DNA of 64,000 bases. Source: Halomonas sp. McH1-25. GTDB lineage: Bacteria > Pseudomonadota > Gammaproteobacteria > Pseudomonadales > Halomonadaceae. The notes below the pieces were generated by a model, which saw only the letters and a program-made list of their open reading frames with translations, was not told the origin of the DNA and did not search any database. Location: contig NZ_JAKRFI010000002.1 of assembly GCF_022348165.1 (NCBI RefSeq), forward strand, positions 186,001-250,000, in the 5' to 3' direction. Both the position numbers and the translations under genes were made by a program. Of this stretch, positions 27,379 through 38,171 are shown piece by piece; within the stretch, counting starts at the first letter, position 1; every line of letters begins with the position of its first letter.

Positions 27379-28401
27379 CTACCCCTGAATGGCACGTAAC
27401 AAGCGTTCGGGGGCGAGTTGCTGCAGGCAATGGGTGTGGCCCAACGGGCAGGTACGTTCGAAGCACGGCGAACAGGTCAGCGCCAGGGTATGAATACAGG
27501 CATTGTCGGTCAGTGGCGGCGTATAACGCGGCGAGGTCGATCCGTAGATGGCATGGATTCGAGTGCCGACAGCCGCCGCGACATGCATCAGTCCGGAGTC
27601 GTTGGTCACCACTTGGCGGCAATCGGCCAACAGATCGACGGCATCGGCCAGGCGTGTACGACCACACAGATTGAACGCATACGCCAACCCACCGGCAATG
27701 ATCTCGCCCGCTTCGGCATCCTTGGGTCCGCCCATCACCCGAAGCTCGAAACCCGCGTCAACCAGCTGTTCGGCCAGGCGGCGGAAATGTTCCAGCGGCC
27801 ACTGCTTGGAAGGGCCGAACTCGGCGCCCGGCATCATGGCGATCGCCGGCCGTTCGCCCAGGCCATGCTTGGCCTGCAACGTAGCGAGGTTGGCGGCATC
27901 GACCTCCAGATGGGGCCGGGGAATCGCAAAGTCGCCACGCGCCGCCTGCGCCTCGGGCAGGCCCAGCGACACGAAGCGCTTGACGGTCTGATCGAGTGCC
28001 GTCTTGTCCAATCGTCGCCGTTCGTTGAGCAGTAGCACACGCTGCTCGCCAGTGAACCCCGTGCGCCGCGGTACCCCTGCCAGGAACGGCACCAACGCCG
28101 ACTTCCACGAGCGCGGCAGCACGATGGCGTGGTCGAAGCGTCCACGCAACGAACGGGCCAGCGCCTGACGGGACCGCCAGCCGAATTCGCCATGCTTGAC
28201 GTCGAGTCCAACAGCCTCGTCGACCTCCGCCATGCGCTCGAGGATCGGCTGCGACCATCCCGGTGCCAGCACCGCCACCGAACAGCCGGGGCGGTGCATC
28301 TTGAGCGTCTTGAACAGGCTCTGAGCCATGACCATGTCGCCGACCCAGGACGGCCCCACGACCAGAATCCGCTCGCCGACCGCTGTCACCGTCTCAGCCA
28401 T
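27379..28401 (-). CDS. waaF: LPS heptosyltransferase II
   Basis: A 340-residue GT9 enzyme adding the second heptose from ADP-heptose. [19 protein letters not shown] at the N-terminus, [27 protein letters not shown] and the C-terminal [18 protein letters not shown] are WaaF hallmarks. It converges with the OpgB-like gene (7 bases apart) and its start overlaps the hldD stop by 8 bases, so hldD and waaF form an operon as in E. coli (hldD-waaF-waaC). Confidence 0.95.
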   Translation of the reverse strand: MAETVTAVGERILVVGPSWVGDMVMAQSLFKTLKMHRPGCSVAVLAPGWSQPILERMAEVDEAVGLDVKHGEFGWRSRQALARSLRGRFDHAIVLPRSWKSALVPFLAGVPRRTGFTGEQRVLLLNERRRLDKTALDQTVKRFVSLGLPEAQAARGDFAIPRPHLEVDAANLATLQAKHGLGERPAIAMMPGAEFGPSKQWPLEHFRRLAEQLVDAGFELRVMGGPKDAEAGEIIAGGLAYAFNLCGRTRLADAVDLLADCRQVVTNDSGLMHVAAAVGTRIHAIYGSTSPRYTPPLTDNACIHTLALTCSPCFERTCPLGHTHCLQQLAPERLLRAIQG

Positions 28402-29350
28402 TGAGCCATTCCAGATAGGCAGTCACGCCTTCGCGTACCGTGCGGAACTCGGCGCTGTAGCCGGCTTCGCGCAAGCGCGAGATGTCGGCACGGGTGTAGC
28501 TCTGATAGCGTCCCTTGAGCTCGTCGGGGAAGTCGATGTAGTCGATGTCGCCCTTGCCGTAATAGTCGATCACCGTCTCGGCAATGGCCTTGAACGGCTC
28601 GGCACGCCCGGTGCCCAGATTGAAAATACCGGACCGCTCTGGATGGTCGAGGAACCACAGGTTGACGTCGACCACATCGCCGACATAGATGAAATCGCGG
28701 CTCTGCATGCCCGCCTCGTAGCCGTCCCAGGCCCCGAACAGACGCGGATTCTGGCCCTGGCGCACCTGGGTGTGGTGATGGTAGGCGACGCTGGCCATCT
28801 TGCCCTTGTGCTGTTCACGCGGCCCGTAGACATTGAAATAGCGGAAACCCACCACTTGGCTGGTGAAGTTGTGCCAGCGCGCACGCACGTACTGGTCGAA
28901 GAGCAGCTTGGAGTAGCCGTAGACATTGAGTGGCTTCTCATGCTCGGGCGCCTCGACGAACACTTCGCTGCCGCCATAGGTAGCCGCCGACGAGGCGTAC
29001 AGGAACGGAATGCCGCGCTTCTGGCAATAGTGCAGCAGAACCTTGGAATACTCGAAGTTGTTCTCGAGCATGTACTTGCCGTTCCACTCGGTGGTATCCG
29101 AGCAGGCGCCCTCGTGGAAAATGGCCTCGATGGGTGGCAGACCGCCATCCTCGCCATGCATCTGGGCCTGGATGCGACGTAGGAAATCATCCTTGTCGAG
29201 ATAATCGCCAAGCGTGCAGCCGGCCAGGTTGACGAACTTGGTGCCGTCGCTCAGGTCGTCGACCACCAGCACGTCGTTGCGGCCGCGCGCGTTGAGCGCC
29301 TTGACCAGATTGGCGCCGATGAAACCCGCGCCGCCCGTCACTACGATCAT
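28394..29350 (-). CDS. hldD: ADP-glyceromanno-heptose 6-epimerase
   Basis: A 318-residue short-chain dehydrogenase-type epimerase making ADP-L-glycero-beta-D-manno-heptose. The NADP site [16 protein letters not shown] is at the very N-terminus, [11 protein letters not shown] carries the Tyr-xxx-Lys pair, and [10 protein letters not shown] and [10 protein letters not shown] are typical HldD. ATG 29350 (MIVVTGG) is the family start; an upstream extension has no homology. The upstream intergenic region holds a MITE-like element. Confidence 0.97.
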   Translation of the reverse strand: MIVVTGGAGFIGANLVKALNARGRNDVLVVDDLSDGTKFVNLAGCTLGDYLDKDDFLRRIQAQMHGEDGGLPPIEAIFHEGACSDTTEWNGKYMLENNFEYSKVLLHYCQKRGIPFLYASSAATYGGSEVFVEAPEHEKPLNVYGYSKLLFDQYVRARWHNFTSQVVGFRYFNVYGPREQHKGKMASVAYHHHTQVRQGQNPRLFGAWDGYEAGMQSRDFIYVGDVVDVNLWFLDHPERSGIFNLGTGRAEPFKAIAETVIDYYGKGDIDYIDFPDELKGRYQSYTRADISRLREAGYSAEFRTVREGVTAYLEWLNG

Positions 29351-29387
29351 GTCTCTCCCTCTTCTGTTGTCACTCCGCAGCTGATCA

Positions 29388-29510
29388 GAGAATGTCTTCG
29401 AGCGATGGTCAGACAAGGCGAAGACTGACGAGAAAGCGGAGTTTGCTTTAGTGAATGTGCATCTTGAGGAGGTATTCAACGCCGTATGATCGAAGCGCAG
29501 GTACATTCTC
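29388..29510. repeat. 123-bp MITE-like element with 8-bp terminal inverted repeats
   Basis: The segment begins GAGAATGT and ends ACATTCTC, a perfect terminal inverted repeat, and the interior (ACAAGGCGAAGACTGACGAG ... GAGGAGGTATTCAACGCCGT) resembles, from memory, an intergenic repeat dispersed in halomonads and related bacteria. It carries no coding frame and lies between the divergent hldD and glyQ. Copy number cannot be tested here. Confidence 0.55.
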
Positions 29511-29588
29511 CCCCGGTGCCTATAACCGATTAGCCGCTGATTGTATACTCGACGGTTTATGAATTCATGGGCCAACGGTGCTTCACCA

Positions 29589-30551
29589 ATGACACAGTCG
29601 ACGCCAGACGTGACAACCTTTCAGGGCCTGATCCTCGCCCTGCAGCAGTACTGGGCCGAAAAGGGCTGCGTGATCATGCAGCCGCTGGACATGGAAGTCG
29701 GCGCCGGGACCTTCCACCCGGCCACGTTCCTGCGCTCCATCGGCCCCGAAACCTGGAATGCCGCCTACGTGCAACCGTCGCGTCGCCCTACCGATGGGCG
29801 CTACGGCGAAAACCCCAACCGCCTGCAGCATTACTACCAGTTCCAGGTGGTAATGAAGCCTTCCCCAGCCGACTTTCAGGAACTCTACCTCGGCTCCCTC
29901 GAACGTCTGGGTCTCGACCCGCTGGTACATGACATCCGTTTCGTCGAGGACAATTGGGAGTCGCCCACCCTGGGCGCCTGGGGCCTGGGCTGGGAAGTCT
30001 GGCTCAACGGCATGGAAGTGACCCAGTTCACCTATTTCCAGCAGGCCGGTGGCATCGAGTGCTATCCGGTGACCGGCGAGCTGACCTACGGGCTCGAGCG
30101 CATCGCCATGTACCTGCAGGACGTCGATAGTGTCTACGACCTGGTGTGGACCCTGGCGCCCGACGGTTCTCGGGTTACCTACGGCGATGTCTACCTGCAG
30201 AACGAGCGCGAGCAATCGACCTACAATTTCGAACATGCCGATGTACCGACCCTGTTCGCCGGCTTCGACCACCTCGAAAGCGAATGTGCCAAGTTGCTCG
30301 AGGCCAACCTGCCCCTGCCCGCCTACGAAATGGTGCTGAAGGCTTCACACACCTTCAACCTGCTCGACGCCCGTCACGCCATCTCGGTGACCGAGCGTCA
30401 GCGCTACATCTTGCGTGTGCGCACCATGGCCCGTGACGTGGCCCACGCCTATTTTGACTCGCGCAAGGCCGCCGGTTTCCCCATGGCCCCCGATGCCCTG
30501 CGCCAGGAACTACTTGCCCAAGAGCCGCTAGCCGAAGAGGGAGATGCGTAA
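29589..30551 (+). CDS. glyQ: Glycyl-tRNA synthetase alpha subunit
   Basis: A 320-residue catalytic subunit of the alpha2beta2 GlyRS. The segments [51 protein letters not shown] and QVVMKPSP match E. coli GlyQ. ATG 29589 (MTQSTPD) gives the family N-terminus; an upstream ATG in frame adds 16 residues without homology. TATACT at 29544-29549 may be the -10. glyS follows after 2 bases. Confidence 0.97.
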   Translation: MTQSTPDVTTFQGLILALQQYWAEKGCVIMQPLDMEVGAGTFHPATFLRSIGPETWNAAYVQPSRRPTDGRYGENPNRLQHYYQFQVVMKPSPADFQELYLGSLERLGLDPLVHDIRFVEDNWESPTLGAWGLGWEVWLNGMEVTQFTYFQQAGGIECYPVTGELTYGLERIAMYLQDVDSVYDLVWTLAPDGSRVTYGDVYLQNEREQSTYNFEHADVPTLFAGFDHLESECAKLLEANLPLPAYEMVLKASHTFNLLDARHAISVTERQRYILRVRTMARDVAHAYFDSRKAAGFPMAPDALRQELLAQEPLAEEGDA

Positions 30552-30553
30552 GC

Positions 30554-32620
30554 ATGGCCGCCAACACTTTACTGGTCGAACTGGGCGTTGAGGAATTGCC
30601 GCCGGGCGCCATCGACAGTCTTTCCGATTCACTGGCCTCCGGCATTGCCGCCGGACTGCGCAACGCTGAGGTCGAGTTCGGCGACGTACGTGCCTACGCC
30701 ACGCCGCGCCGCCTGGCCGTGCAGATCGATGACCTCGCCGACAAGCAGCCCGATCGTCAGGTCGAACGCCGCGGCCCGGCTCTGGCGGCAGCGTTCAAGG
30801 ATGGCGAGCCGACCAAGGCCGCTCAGGGCTTTGCCCATTCCTGTGGCGTAAGCGTCGACGAACTGATCCATCTCGAAACCGATAAAGGCACTTGGCTGGG
30901 CTATCGCTTCGAGCAATCCGGCGAAGCGGTAACGTCGCTGCTGCCCGAGATCGTCGCCAATACGGTTGCCGCCTTGCCGGTCCCCAAGAATATGCGCTGG
31001 GGGGCCTCGCGCATCGAGTTCTCGCGCCCCGTGCACTGGCTGGTCATGCTCTACGGCAATGACGTGATCGATGCCGAGATCCTCGGCCTGAAAGCCGGCC
31101 GCGAGACCCATGGTCACCGCTTCCATGCGCCGCAGGCCATCACCCTGAGCCATGCCGACGACTATCTGGCGGCGTTGGAGGATGCCTATGTGCTTGCCGA
31201 TAGTCGGCGACGCCGCGAACGCATCCGCGAACAGGTACTGGCCGAAGCCGAAGTCCAGGAGGCTACGGCGGTGATCGACGAGGACCTGCTCGATGAGGTC
31301 AATGGCCTGGTGGAGTGGCCAGTGGCGCTGGCCGGCAGCTTCGACGAACGCTTCCTCGAGGTGCCTGCCGAGTGCCTCGTCTCGTCGATGAAGGCCAACC
31401 AGAAATACTTTCACCTGCTCGATGAAAGCGGCAAGCTGAAGCCGAGCTTCATCACCATCGCCAATATCGACAGCCGCGATCCGCAGCAAGTCATCGAAGG
31501 CAACGAGAAGGTCATCCGCCCGCGCCTGGCCGACGCCGCGTTCTTCTACGAGACCGACCTCAAACGTAGCCTCGCCTCGCGTCGCGACGGCCTCTCCAGC
31601 GTGGTCTTCCAGCAGAAGCTCGGCACCCTGGCCGACAAGGCCCAACGTAGCGCCGCCGTGGCCCGCTACATCGCCGAACGCATCGAGGGCGACAGCGAGC
31701 ATGCAGCACGTGCCGCCCAGCTCGCCAAGTGCGACCTGGTCAGCGAAATGGTTCTCGAGTTCCCCGAGCTGCAGGGCATCATGGGCTGTTACTACGCCCG
31801 CCACGACGGCGAGCCCGAGGACGTCGCGATGGCCCTGCAGGAACAGTACCTGCCGCGCTTCGCCGGTGACACTATCCCGCAGACCAAGACCGGCCTGGCC
31901 CTGGCGCTGGCCGACCGGCTCGATACCCTGACCGGTATTTTCGGTATCGGTCAGCGCCCCACCGGCGCCAAGGATCCATTCGCCCTGCGGCGTGCCGCCA
32001 TCGGCGTTCTCAATATACTGATCAAGGCCCAGCTCGATCTCGACCTGCGTGAACTCCTCACGCAGGCCGCCGCCCAGCATCGCGACCTGCCCAAGGCCGA
32101 GGGCTTGGTCGAGGAAGTGCTCGAGTACATGCTCGACCGTTTCCGTGCCTGGACCCAGGACGAAGGCATTGCCGTCGAGGTTTATCTCGCCGTGCGCTCG
32201 CGTCCGGTCACCCGGCCGCTGGACTTCGCCCGCCGTATCCGTGCCGTGCACGCGTTTAGCCAGCGCGAGGAAGCGGCTGCTTTGGCCTCGGCCAACAAGC
32301 GAGTTTCCAACATTCTGGCCAAGCAAGGCGGCGATGTGTCTTCTCACGTAGCTAACGAGTTACTTGTCGAAGATGCCGAGCGTGCCCTCGCTGATGCCCT
32401 CGAGGCTCGTCGCCGTGAAGTCGCCCCGCTGTTCGCCGAGGCCCGCTATAGCGAGGCATTGGATGCCCTGGCCGCGCTGCGCGAACCGGTCGACACCTTC
32501 TTCGACAAGGTGATGGTCATGGCCGATGACGAGGCCGTACGTCGCAATCGTTTGGCCCTGCTGGCCAACCTGCAAGGATTGTTCCTCGAAGTCGCGGACA
32601 TTGCCGAACTGCAGCAATAA
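30554..32620 (+). CDS. glyS: Glycyl-tRNA synthetase beta subunit
   Basis: A 688-residue beta subunit (E. coli 689) that binds tRNA-Gly. Characteristic segments are LLVELGVEELPPGA at the start, YATPRRLAVQI, NMRWGASRIEFSRPVHWLVMLYG, ANIDSRDPQQVIEGNEKVIRPRLADAAFFYETD and the C-terminal anticodon-binding DALR-like region (ILAKQGG...FFDKVMVMADDEAVRRNRL). It is followed by a strong terminator. Confidence 0.97.
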   Translation: MAANTLLVELGVEELPPGAIDSLSDSLASGIAAGLRNAEVEFGDVRAYATPRRLAVQIDDLADKQPDRQVERRGPALAAAFKDGEPTKAAQGFAHSCGVSVDELIHLETDKGTWLGYRFEQSGEAVTSLLPEIVANTVAALPVPKNMRWGASRIEFSRPVHWLVMLYGNDVIDAEILGLKAGRETHGHRFHAPQAITLSHADDYLAALEDAYVLADSRRRRERIREQVLAEAEVQEATAVIDEDLLDEVNGLVEWPVALAGSFDERFLEVPAECLVSSMKANQKYFHLLDESGKLKPSFITIANIDSRDPQQVIEGNEKVIRPRLADAAFFYETDLKRSLASRRDGLSSVVFQQKLGTLADKAQRSAAVARYIAERIEGDSEHAARAAQLAKCDLVSEMVLEFPELQGIMGCYYARHDGEPEDVAMALQEQYLPRFAGDTIPQTKTGLALALADRLDTLTGIFGIGQRPTGAKDPFALRRAAIGVLNILIKAQLDLDLRELLTQAAAQHRDLPKAEGLVEEVLEYMLDRFRAWTQDEGIAVEVYLAVRSRPVTRPLDFARRIRAVHAFSQREEAAALASANKRVSNILAKQGGDVSSHVANELLVEDAERALADALEARRREVAPLFAEARYSEALDALAALREPVDTFFDKVMVMADDEAVRRNRLALLANLQGLFLEVADIAELQQ

Positions 32621-32647
32621 CGCATTCTCTATATTGAGCGAAAGACG

Positions 32648-32672
32648 AAGGCCGGCGTCTGCCGGCCTTTTT
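32648..32672 (+). terminator. Rho-independent terminator after glyS
   Basis: AAGGCCGGC and GCCGGCCTT form a 9-bp stem with a GTCT loop followed by TTTTT, 28 bases after the glyS stop. Confidence 0.85.
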
Positions 32673-32681
32673 CATAAGTGT

Positions 32682-32697
32682 TGTTTCACGTGAAACG
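32682..32697. promoter_or_regulatory. parS: parS-like site 1
   Basis: TGTTTCACGTGAAACG, one mismatch (last base) from the 16-bp ParB-binding palindrome TGTTTCACGTGAAACA. It lies between glyS and gmhB. Confidence 0.8.
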
Positions 32698-32714
32698 TAA
32701 ATCTCAGACACTAA

Positions 32715-32730
32715 TGTTTCACGTGAAACA
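32715..32730. promoter_or_regulatory. parS: parS site 2 (perfect)
   Basis: TGTTTCACGTGAAACA, an exact match to the consensus, 33 bases from site 1 centre to centre and 20 bases before the gmhB start. Confidence 0.9.
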
Positions 32731-32750
32731 TGACGGGAGGCTTCTTGACC

Positions 32751-33350
32751 ATGAGCCGGCAGCCGCTGCCAACACAGCCCTACGATCTGGCACCGCAGAA
32801 AGTGGTGATCCTCGACCGCGATGGCGTCATCAACGAGGATTCCGATGACTATATCAAGTCCCTCAATGAGTGGAAGCCCTACCTTCAGGCCATCAAGGCC
32901 ATCGCCCACCTGGCCCGGCATGGTTGGATGGTCGCTGTGGCGACCAACCAGTCCGGTATCGCCCGAGGCTACTACGATGAGGCGGAACTGGCCCGCATGC
33001 ATGAGCGCTTACTGGCGCTCGTTCGCGAGGCCGGGGGCGACATCATGCATATCGCTTACTGCCCACACGGCCCCGACGATGACTGTCTCTGTCGTAAACC
33101 GCGTGTCGGTCTACTCGACGAGATTCAAAATGTGTTGAAGCTAGAAACCCTCAATGGCGCCTGGCTGGTTGGCGACAGCCTGCGCGATCTGCAGGCAGGC
33201 GAAAGCAAGGGTTGCCATCGCGTGCTGGTACGCACCGGCAAGGGCAAACGAACGGAGGCCGAGGGAGGATTTGGCGATGCACAGATATTCGATGACCTGG
33301 CTGCGTTCGCTTACTTTCTTCAGCCGGCCGGCTCGCCGCAACATCTGTAA
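32751..33350 (+). CDS. gmhB: D-glycero-beta-D-manno-heptose 1,7-bisphosphate 7-phosphatase
   Basis: A 199-residue HAD-superfamily phosphatase with the nucleophile motif ILDRDGVINED (DxD), the ATNQSGIARG motif II region, the zinc-binding CPHGPDDDCLCRKP loop and the WLVGDSLRDLQAG acidic motif. It removes the 7-phosphate in ADP-heptose synthesis. GGGAGG lies about 10 bases before ATG 32751. It is separated from the rest of the heptose genes by glyQS and sits next to two parS sites. Confidence 0.93.
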   Translation: MSRQPLPTQPYDLAPQKVVILDRDGVINEDSDDYIKSLNEWKPYLQAIKAIAHLARHGWMVAVATNQSGIARGYYDEAELARMHERLLALVREAGGDIMHIAYCPHGPDDDCLCRKPRVGLLDEIQNVLKLETLNGAWLVGDSLRDLQAGESKGCHRVLVRTGKGKRTEAEGGFGDAQIFDDLAAFAYFLQPAGSPQHL

Positions 33351-33467
33351 TCGATTCGGGGAAGTCATAGCCCCATATTCTGACATTGCGCGAATGCCGG
33401 GCAACGAGCTAGGTAGACATCCCCGGCACTACCGCTAACTGTCTTTCACTTGGAGGACGGCCCAGCA

Positions 33468-34217
33468 ATGACGGTCACGAAACAGAGCGAACTGGACGGC
33501 CTAAAGGAAATCGGTCGCATTGTCGCCAATACCATGCAGGCCATGGCGGCATCGATGGAACCAGGCATGACGACGCGGGAATTGGATGAAATCGGTAAAG
33601 GTCTATTGGAGCGTGAAGGAGCCTTGTCCGCGCCGCAATCCAGTTACGGTTTCCCGGGAACGACCTGCATCAGCGTAAACGAAGAAATTGCTCACGGTAT
33701 CCCGGGTAAGCGAGTGATCATGCCAGGTGATCTGGTCAACATCGACGTATCGGCATCGAAAAACGGCTACTTTGCAGATACCGGAGCGACCTATCGTGTC
33801 GCACCTGTAACTCCCTCGTTAGACAGTCTCTGTCGTGACGGCAGGCGTGCCACGCAGATCGGAATTGCACAGGTTGGTAGTGGAAAGCCACTAGCGGGCA
33901 TCGGAACGGCTATCGGACGTTTTGCTGCGGATCGTGGCTATACGCTGATCCGCAATCTCGCCAGCCATGGTGTGGGTCGATCGTTGCACGAATACCCCGA
34001 GGAGATTGCGACCTGGCCTACACGGGGCGAAAAGCGACGTATCAACAAGGGACTCGTACTAACCATCGAGCCCTTCCTGTCGAGGGGCGGTCGCTGGGCC
34101 ACAGAGGGAGACGACGGCTGGACCCTCTATAGCGAGCCCTTCGCCCCTGTCGTGCAATATGAACATACGGTGGTTGCTACGGATCGAGGGGCAATCGTCG
34201 TAACGCTGCCGGGTTGA
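33468..34217 (+). CDS. map: Type I methionine aminopeptidase (probably an accessory copy)
   Basis: A 249-residue M24A peptidase that removes initiator methionine. All five metal ligands are recognisable: the two Asp in NIDVS and ADTGA, His in SHGVGRS, Glu in TIEPF and Glu in YEHTV. It lacks the N-terminal zinc-finger extension of some types. The usual essential map gene is beside rpsB, so this copy between gmhB and gyrB is probably a second enzyme. Its codon usage looks less GC-rich than its neighbours, which hints at a separate origin. GGAGG precedes ATG 33468 by 11 bases. Confidence 0.88.
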   Translation: MTVTKQSELDGLKEIGRIVANTMQAMAASMEPGMTTRELDEIGKGLLEREGALSAPQSSYGFPGTTCISVNEEIAHGIPGKRVIMPGDLVNIDVSASKNGYFADTGATYRVAPVTPSLDSLCRDGRRATQIGIAQVGSGKPLAGIGTAIGRFAADRGYTLIRNLASHGVGRSLHEYPEEIATWPTRGEKRRINKGLVLTIEPFLSRGGRWATEGDDGWTLYSEPFAPVVQYEHTVVATDRGAIVVTLPG

Positions 34218-34348
34218 CCATCCATCTCTAACCTTTCGCTCTTGTCCCGACGCCGTCATCTCAGCAATTGCTCGTTTGCGAGCCCTGCCCAAGCAAAACG
34301 TGCTTATGCATTCTACCCCTGAGCTGCATGCGTCACGAGAGCGTCGTA

Positions 34349-34364
34349 TGTTTCACGTGAAACA
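34349..34364. promoter_or_regulatory. parS: parS site 3 (perfect, extended palindrome)
   Basis: Exact TGTTTCACGTGAAACA; dyad symmetry continues four bases on each side, giving a perfect 24-bp palindrome at 34345-34368. Confidence 0.92.
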
Positions 34365-34476
34365 TACGCTGAAAACGCCGATTCCTTTCAGCCGGCTGTC
34401 ACCGGACCGATTCTGAATAAGCACAGCCCGCTCTAGAGCTACCCTCTATAAATACCTCTTCCGAACGAAACCAGCG

Positions 34477-34496
34477 AAATTGCTGCGCAGCAATTT
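34477..34496. repeat. 20-bp perfect palindrome
   Basis: AAATTGCTGC is followed directly by its reverse complement. No T-run is present; the role is unknown. Confidence 0.55.
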
Positions 34497-34530
34497 GCAC
34501 TGCTGGGTGCCGCAATCTGAGTGACCATGA

Positions 34531-34558
34531 AAAAGCCCGGTCTCTTGCGAGACCGGGC
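34531..34558 (-). terminator. Rho-independent terminator of the gyrB transcript
   Basis: On the minus strand GCCCGGTCTC and GAGACCGGGC form a 10-bp stem with a GCAA loop followed by TTTTT, 33 bases past the gyrB stop. Confidence 0.88.
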
Positions 34559-34590
34559 CCAGCTAGCCACCCAATGCTGCGTCGGGCGAT

Positions 34591-37014
<2,424 letters not shown>

Positions 37015-38124
37015 CTACTCCGTCGTGAAGTCATACTGTCCATGGTCTACGAGCCGCCCTTGTTTCACGTGAAACGTTGCGACTGAGGTTTCCGGCTGCC
37101 ACAGACCGGCAAGCGCTTCGCGCTCGACGCTGGTGATGAAGACCTGACACTGCATGCGTTCGAGCCAGCGGCAGAATGCCTGACGATGCTCGAGATCCAG
37201 CTCCGCGGGCAGGTCATCGATAAGATACACGCAGGTTCGCCCTGTCATGGCTTCCAGAAGGCGCCCCTGTGCCAGCTTCATGGCACTGACCACCAGCTTC
37301 TGCTGGCCTCGGGACAGCACTTCCACAGCCGGACGACGCGCCAATCGAATACGCAGATCGGCACGCTGCGGTCCCTGCTGGGTAAACCCCATTTGGGTGT
37401 CGCTGAGGCGCCCTTGGTCCAGCACATCGGCCAGCGGGCGGCTGCGATCCCATCCCCGATGATATTTCAATGTCAGACCGGGCAACGGCAGCAACCCTGC
37501 CAGCGTTTCCTCGAAGACCGGCAGAAAGCGTTCTACATAAGCCTCACGCAGTGCGTCGAGCCGCTCGCTCCACTGCACGAGTTCGCGCTCCCAGACCTTG
37601 ATGGACTGAACGTCAATTCTATCATGCCTAAGCAGGGCATTCCGATGTTTCAATGCCCGTCGAAACCCTTTCCAGACACTAAAGAAGTCGTGTTCCACGT
37701 GAAACACACCCCAGTCCAGAAACTCGCGCCGGGAGGCTGGCGAGCCTTCGAGCAGGCGGAAAGCATCGGGATTGATCAGCTGCAGGGGTAGGGCTTCGGC
37801 CAGTTGCGCCACACGGGCAACACGCTCGCCCCCCATGCGCATTTCCAACTCACTGGAAGTCCGCTGCCTGCGTACGCCCAAAGGCAGCGGAGGCGGCCCC
37901 GCCAGGCGACCATGCAGCACCAGGGCATCGCTATCATGGCCAATGGCATTCTTGATCTGTTGCGTGCGGAAAGAGCGTCCCATGCCCAACATGTGCACGC
38001 CTTCCAGCACGCTGGTCTTGCCGCTACCGTTGGCGCCGAAGATCAAGTTGATTCCAACCGCCGGACGCATGTCCAGCGAATCGAGATTACGCAGGCCCAG
38101 AAAGGTCAAACGATCGAGAGGCAT
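37015..38124 (-). CDS. recF: DNA replication and repair protein RecF
   Basis: A 369-residue SMC-like ATPase that helps load RecA at gaps. Walker A is FGANGSGKTSVLE near residue 32, the signature region is VLSRGQQKLVVSAMKLAQ and Walker B is CVYLIDDLPAELD. ATG 38124 (MPLDRLTFLGLRN) matches the family; a GTG 6 bases upstream is possible. Two parS-type 16-mers lie inside the gene, encoding WGVFHVEH and the C-terminal TFHVKQG. Confidence 0.96.
   Translation of the reverse strand: MPLDRLTFLGLRNLDSLDMRPAVGINLIFGANGSGKTSVLEGVHMLGMGRSFRTQQIKNAIGHDSDALVLHGRLAGPPPLPLGVRRQRTSSELEMRMGGERVARVAQLAEALPLQLINPDAFRLLEGSPASRREFLDWGVFHVEHDFFSVWKGFRRALKHRNALLRHDRIDVQSIKVWERELVQWSERLDALREAYVERFLPVFEETLAGLLPLPGLTLKYHRGWDRSRPLADVLDQGRLSDTQMGFTQQGPQRADLRIRLARRPAVEVLSRGQQKLVVSAMKLAQGRLLEAMTGRTCVYLIDDLPAELDLEHRQAFCRWLERMQCQVFITSVEREALAGLWQPETSVATFHVKQGRLVDHGQYDFTTE
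37061..37076. promoter_or_regulatory. parS: parS-like site 4 inside recF
   Basis: TGTTTCACGTGAAACG, one mismatch from consensus, in the 3' end of recF where it encodes the FHVK residues. Confidence 0.8.
37691..37706. promoter_or_regulatory. parS: parS-like site 5 inside recF
   Basis: TGTTCCACGTGAAACA, one mismatch from consensus, in the middle of recF where it encodes VFHVEH. That protein motif is common in RecF, so the match may be partly coincidental. Confidence 0.6.
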
Positions 38125-38171
38125 CGTCACGCTCGGCGGCGGCGCACGAAGGCGCCGCCGGTCGGAAGGGA

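Larger units (their letters stand above)
34218..34590. other. Gene-free region between map and gyrB
   Basis: No coding frame is supported. It contains a perfect parS in a 24-bp palindrome (34345-34368), a 20-bp palindrome (34477-34496) and the gyrB terminator (34531-34558). Base composition is lower in GC than in flanking genes. Confidence 0.6.

Noticed and set aside
30629-32347. Open frame of 572 codons on the minus strand opposite glyS
   Set aside because: Antisense shadow of glyS.
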